Shown: piece after piece, positions 6,558 to 7,367 of the stretch
Numbering within the stretch: position 1 is the first letter of the stretch
Layout of the letters: each line of letters starts with the position of its first letter
Assembly (NCBI GenBank): GCA_903920925.1
Contig: CAIXOA010000062.1
Coordinates: 1 to 7,367, forward strand
Reading direction: 5' to 3'
Source: an uncultured Microcaldota archaeon
GTDB lineage: Archaea; Micrarchaeota; Micrarchaeia; Anstonellales; Bilamarchaeaceae
Length of the DNA stretch: 7,367 nucleotides
Notes under the pieces: generated by a model
Told to the model about the DNA's origin: nothing
What the model saw: the letters and a program-made list of their open reading frames with translations, nothing else
The model's database searches: none
Made by a program: the position numbers and the translations under genes

Positions 6558-7367
6558 TAGATGAGCTTGATGAAGGCGCTCACGTTTATCTCCGTCCCGA
6601 GGAAGCGCGAAAGCTCCTTGGCGAAGGTCAGTGTCACGAAGATGTTTATCAGCCCCAGGAAGAAGCTGAGTATGAAGACCGTGTATATGATGTCCTTCAG
6701 CGTCTCTATGAATACCATGGTCGCGGAGACGATGAGCATGGGGCCGAGGAAAGTCCCGGTGATTAACTTGACCGCTATGGCGGCTATCGCGAGGTCACCG
6801 AACCCGCTCTGGGCGAAGAATGATGCGATGGCGTTCTGCACCGGGGTCCCGTAGGCGAAGTCCCCGTAGCGGAGGCGGTATGCCTCGTAGTTTATGGTGA
6901 GCATCATCGGGTATATTATGAAAAGGGCGAATGAGAATGCGATGAGCGCGTTGCCCCCTCCTCTCAGCTGCGGAACGCTGCGCAGCAGTAACCCTAGGGG
7001 GAAGAGCATCGGCATCATGACGCTTTGTATGAAGCATAGAAGATTGATGTTGGCAAGCCACTCGCCCATGGCCACGGAAAGCAGGGAGGCTGAGGAGCCT
7101 ATTCCGTCTATCATGGGCCGCAGGACGGCGCCGAAGTTCAGGGAAACCCCGGAGTACATTGTCTTCCCCAGCCTTATGGGCGCCGTATAGTACATGTAGA
7201 GCGCCATGTTGAACAGGGCAAGGGAGGACGTGTCCTTGGAAATCTTCAGTATCATGGTCTTGGAATAGTTCTGGGCCACGCCCATGAACCCCCCGGCCGT
7301 ACCGTGGTGCGTCCCGAGCACAGTGTTCGAGATGAGGCCCGATATGGCGAAGAAGCCCACGAATATC
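6557..7367 (-). CDS. Polytopic membrane protein, VirB6/CedA-like (first paralogue, N-terminus cut by the window)
   Basis: The frame stays open to the right edge, so the start is missing. A GTG at 7360 is the first possible start codon inside the window, but the residues around it (IFVGFFAISGLI) look like the middle of the second membrane segment of the paralogues, so about 50-70 N-terminal residues are probably absent. Counted from that GTG: outside loop about 19-95, hydrophobic 103-120, PLGLLLRSVPQLR at 121-133, hydrophobic 136-157, then two or more segments within 189-246, and a charged tail ending GTEINVSAFIKLI. The motif and tail tie it to the two genes downstream; the WAKxE motif would be in the missing part. 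The stop is 8 bases from the next start. Proposed role as for the paralogues: membrane channel subunit of a type IV secretion-like system, by inference. Confidence 0.75.
   Translation of the reverse strand, partial: IFVGFFAISGLISNTVLGTHHGTAGGFMGVAQNYSKTMILKISKDTSSLALFNMALYMYYTAPIRLGKTMYSGVSLNFGAVLRPMIDGIGSSASLLSVAMGEWLANINLLCFIQSVMMPMLFPLGLLLRSVPQLRGGGNALIAFSFALFIIYPMMLTINYEAYRLRYGDFAYGTPVQNAIASFFAQSGFGDLAIAAIAVKLITGTFLGPMLIVSATMVFIETLKDIIYTVFILSFFLGLINIFVTLTFAKELSRFLGTEINVSAFIKLI

Noticed and set aside
7358..7360. GTG 7360 as the true start of the rightmost membrane protein
   Set aside because: The frame is open beyond it to the window edge, and it would begin inside a membrane segment that is internal in the paralogues.
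4525..7367. The three membrane proteins as ordinary transporters or a flagellar/archaellum assembly platform
   Set aside because: No transporter signature or substrate motif is visible, and the shared motifs and topology do not resemble the archaellum platform protein; the VirB6-like idea fits better but is unproven.

Overview
The window looks archaeal. It carries an RNA ligase (Rnl3, MthRnl/Pab1020-like) beside its UPF0278 PIN-domain partner. Coding regions are GC-rich with heavy use of AGG for Arg and ATA for Ile, and several starts lie about 26-30 bases downstream of AT-rich TATA-like boxes with no leader, or follow short GGTGGA/GAGG ribosome-binding sequences. The gene mix, including a VirB6-like membrane cluster, would suit a DPANN-type archaeon from a metagenome, but that placement is inference. 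I see no rRNA, tRNA, CRISPR array or insertion sequence.

Layout. At the left edge is the 3' part of a plus-strand RNA ligase gene; its reading frame is interrupted by an in-frame TAG at 33-35, at a position that is aromatic in the homologue I compared. Tail-to-tail with it, overlapping by 4 bases, is the minus-strand RNA ligase partner protein. An intergenic region of about 80 bases holds divergent TATA-like boxes. Then come two plus-strand genes: a 745-residue soluble protein in which I recognise a divergent class III nucleotide cyclase domain (about residues 125-296) inside otherwise unrecognised sequence, and a MidA/NDUFAF7-type SAM-dependent methyltransferase with its own TATA-like box and ribosome-binding site.

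The right 40 percent is a minus-strand operon of three tandem membrane proteins (4525-7367; the first gene in transcription order runs off the right edge). They are paralogues. Each has a P-[IL]-G-x-x-L-R-x-x-x-x-x-R motif between two membrane segments, the two complete ones share a W-A-K-x-E motif between the first two segments, and all three end in [RK]-L-I. Predicted topology (outside N-terminus, large outside loop after segment 2, inside C-terminus) matches that described for VirB6, so I propose channel subunits of an archaeal type IV secretion or DNA-transfer machine (CedA/VirB6-like). This is inference from topology and motifs, not from a database match.

How the genes may work together: the ligase and PIN protein probably act in the same RNA repair or processing step. 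The membrane operon is a separate unit that probably continues beyond the right edge. Nothing in the sequence ties the cyclase-like protein or the methyltransferase to either. The most interesting points are the cyclase-like protein, the three-paralogue membrane operon and the in-frame amber codon in the ligase.
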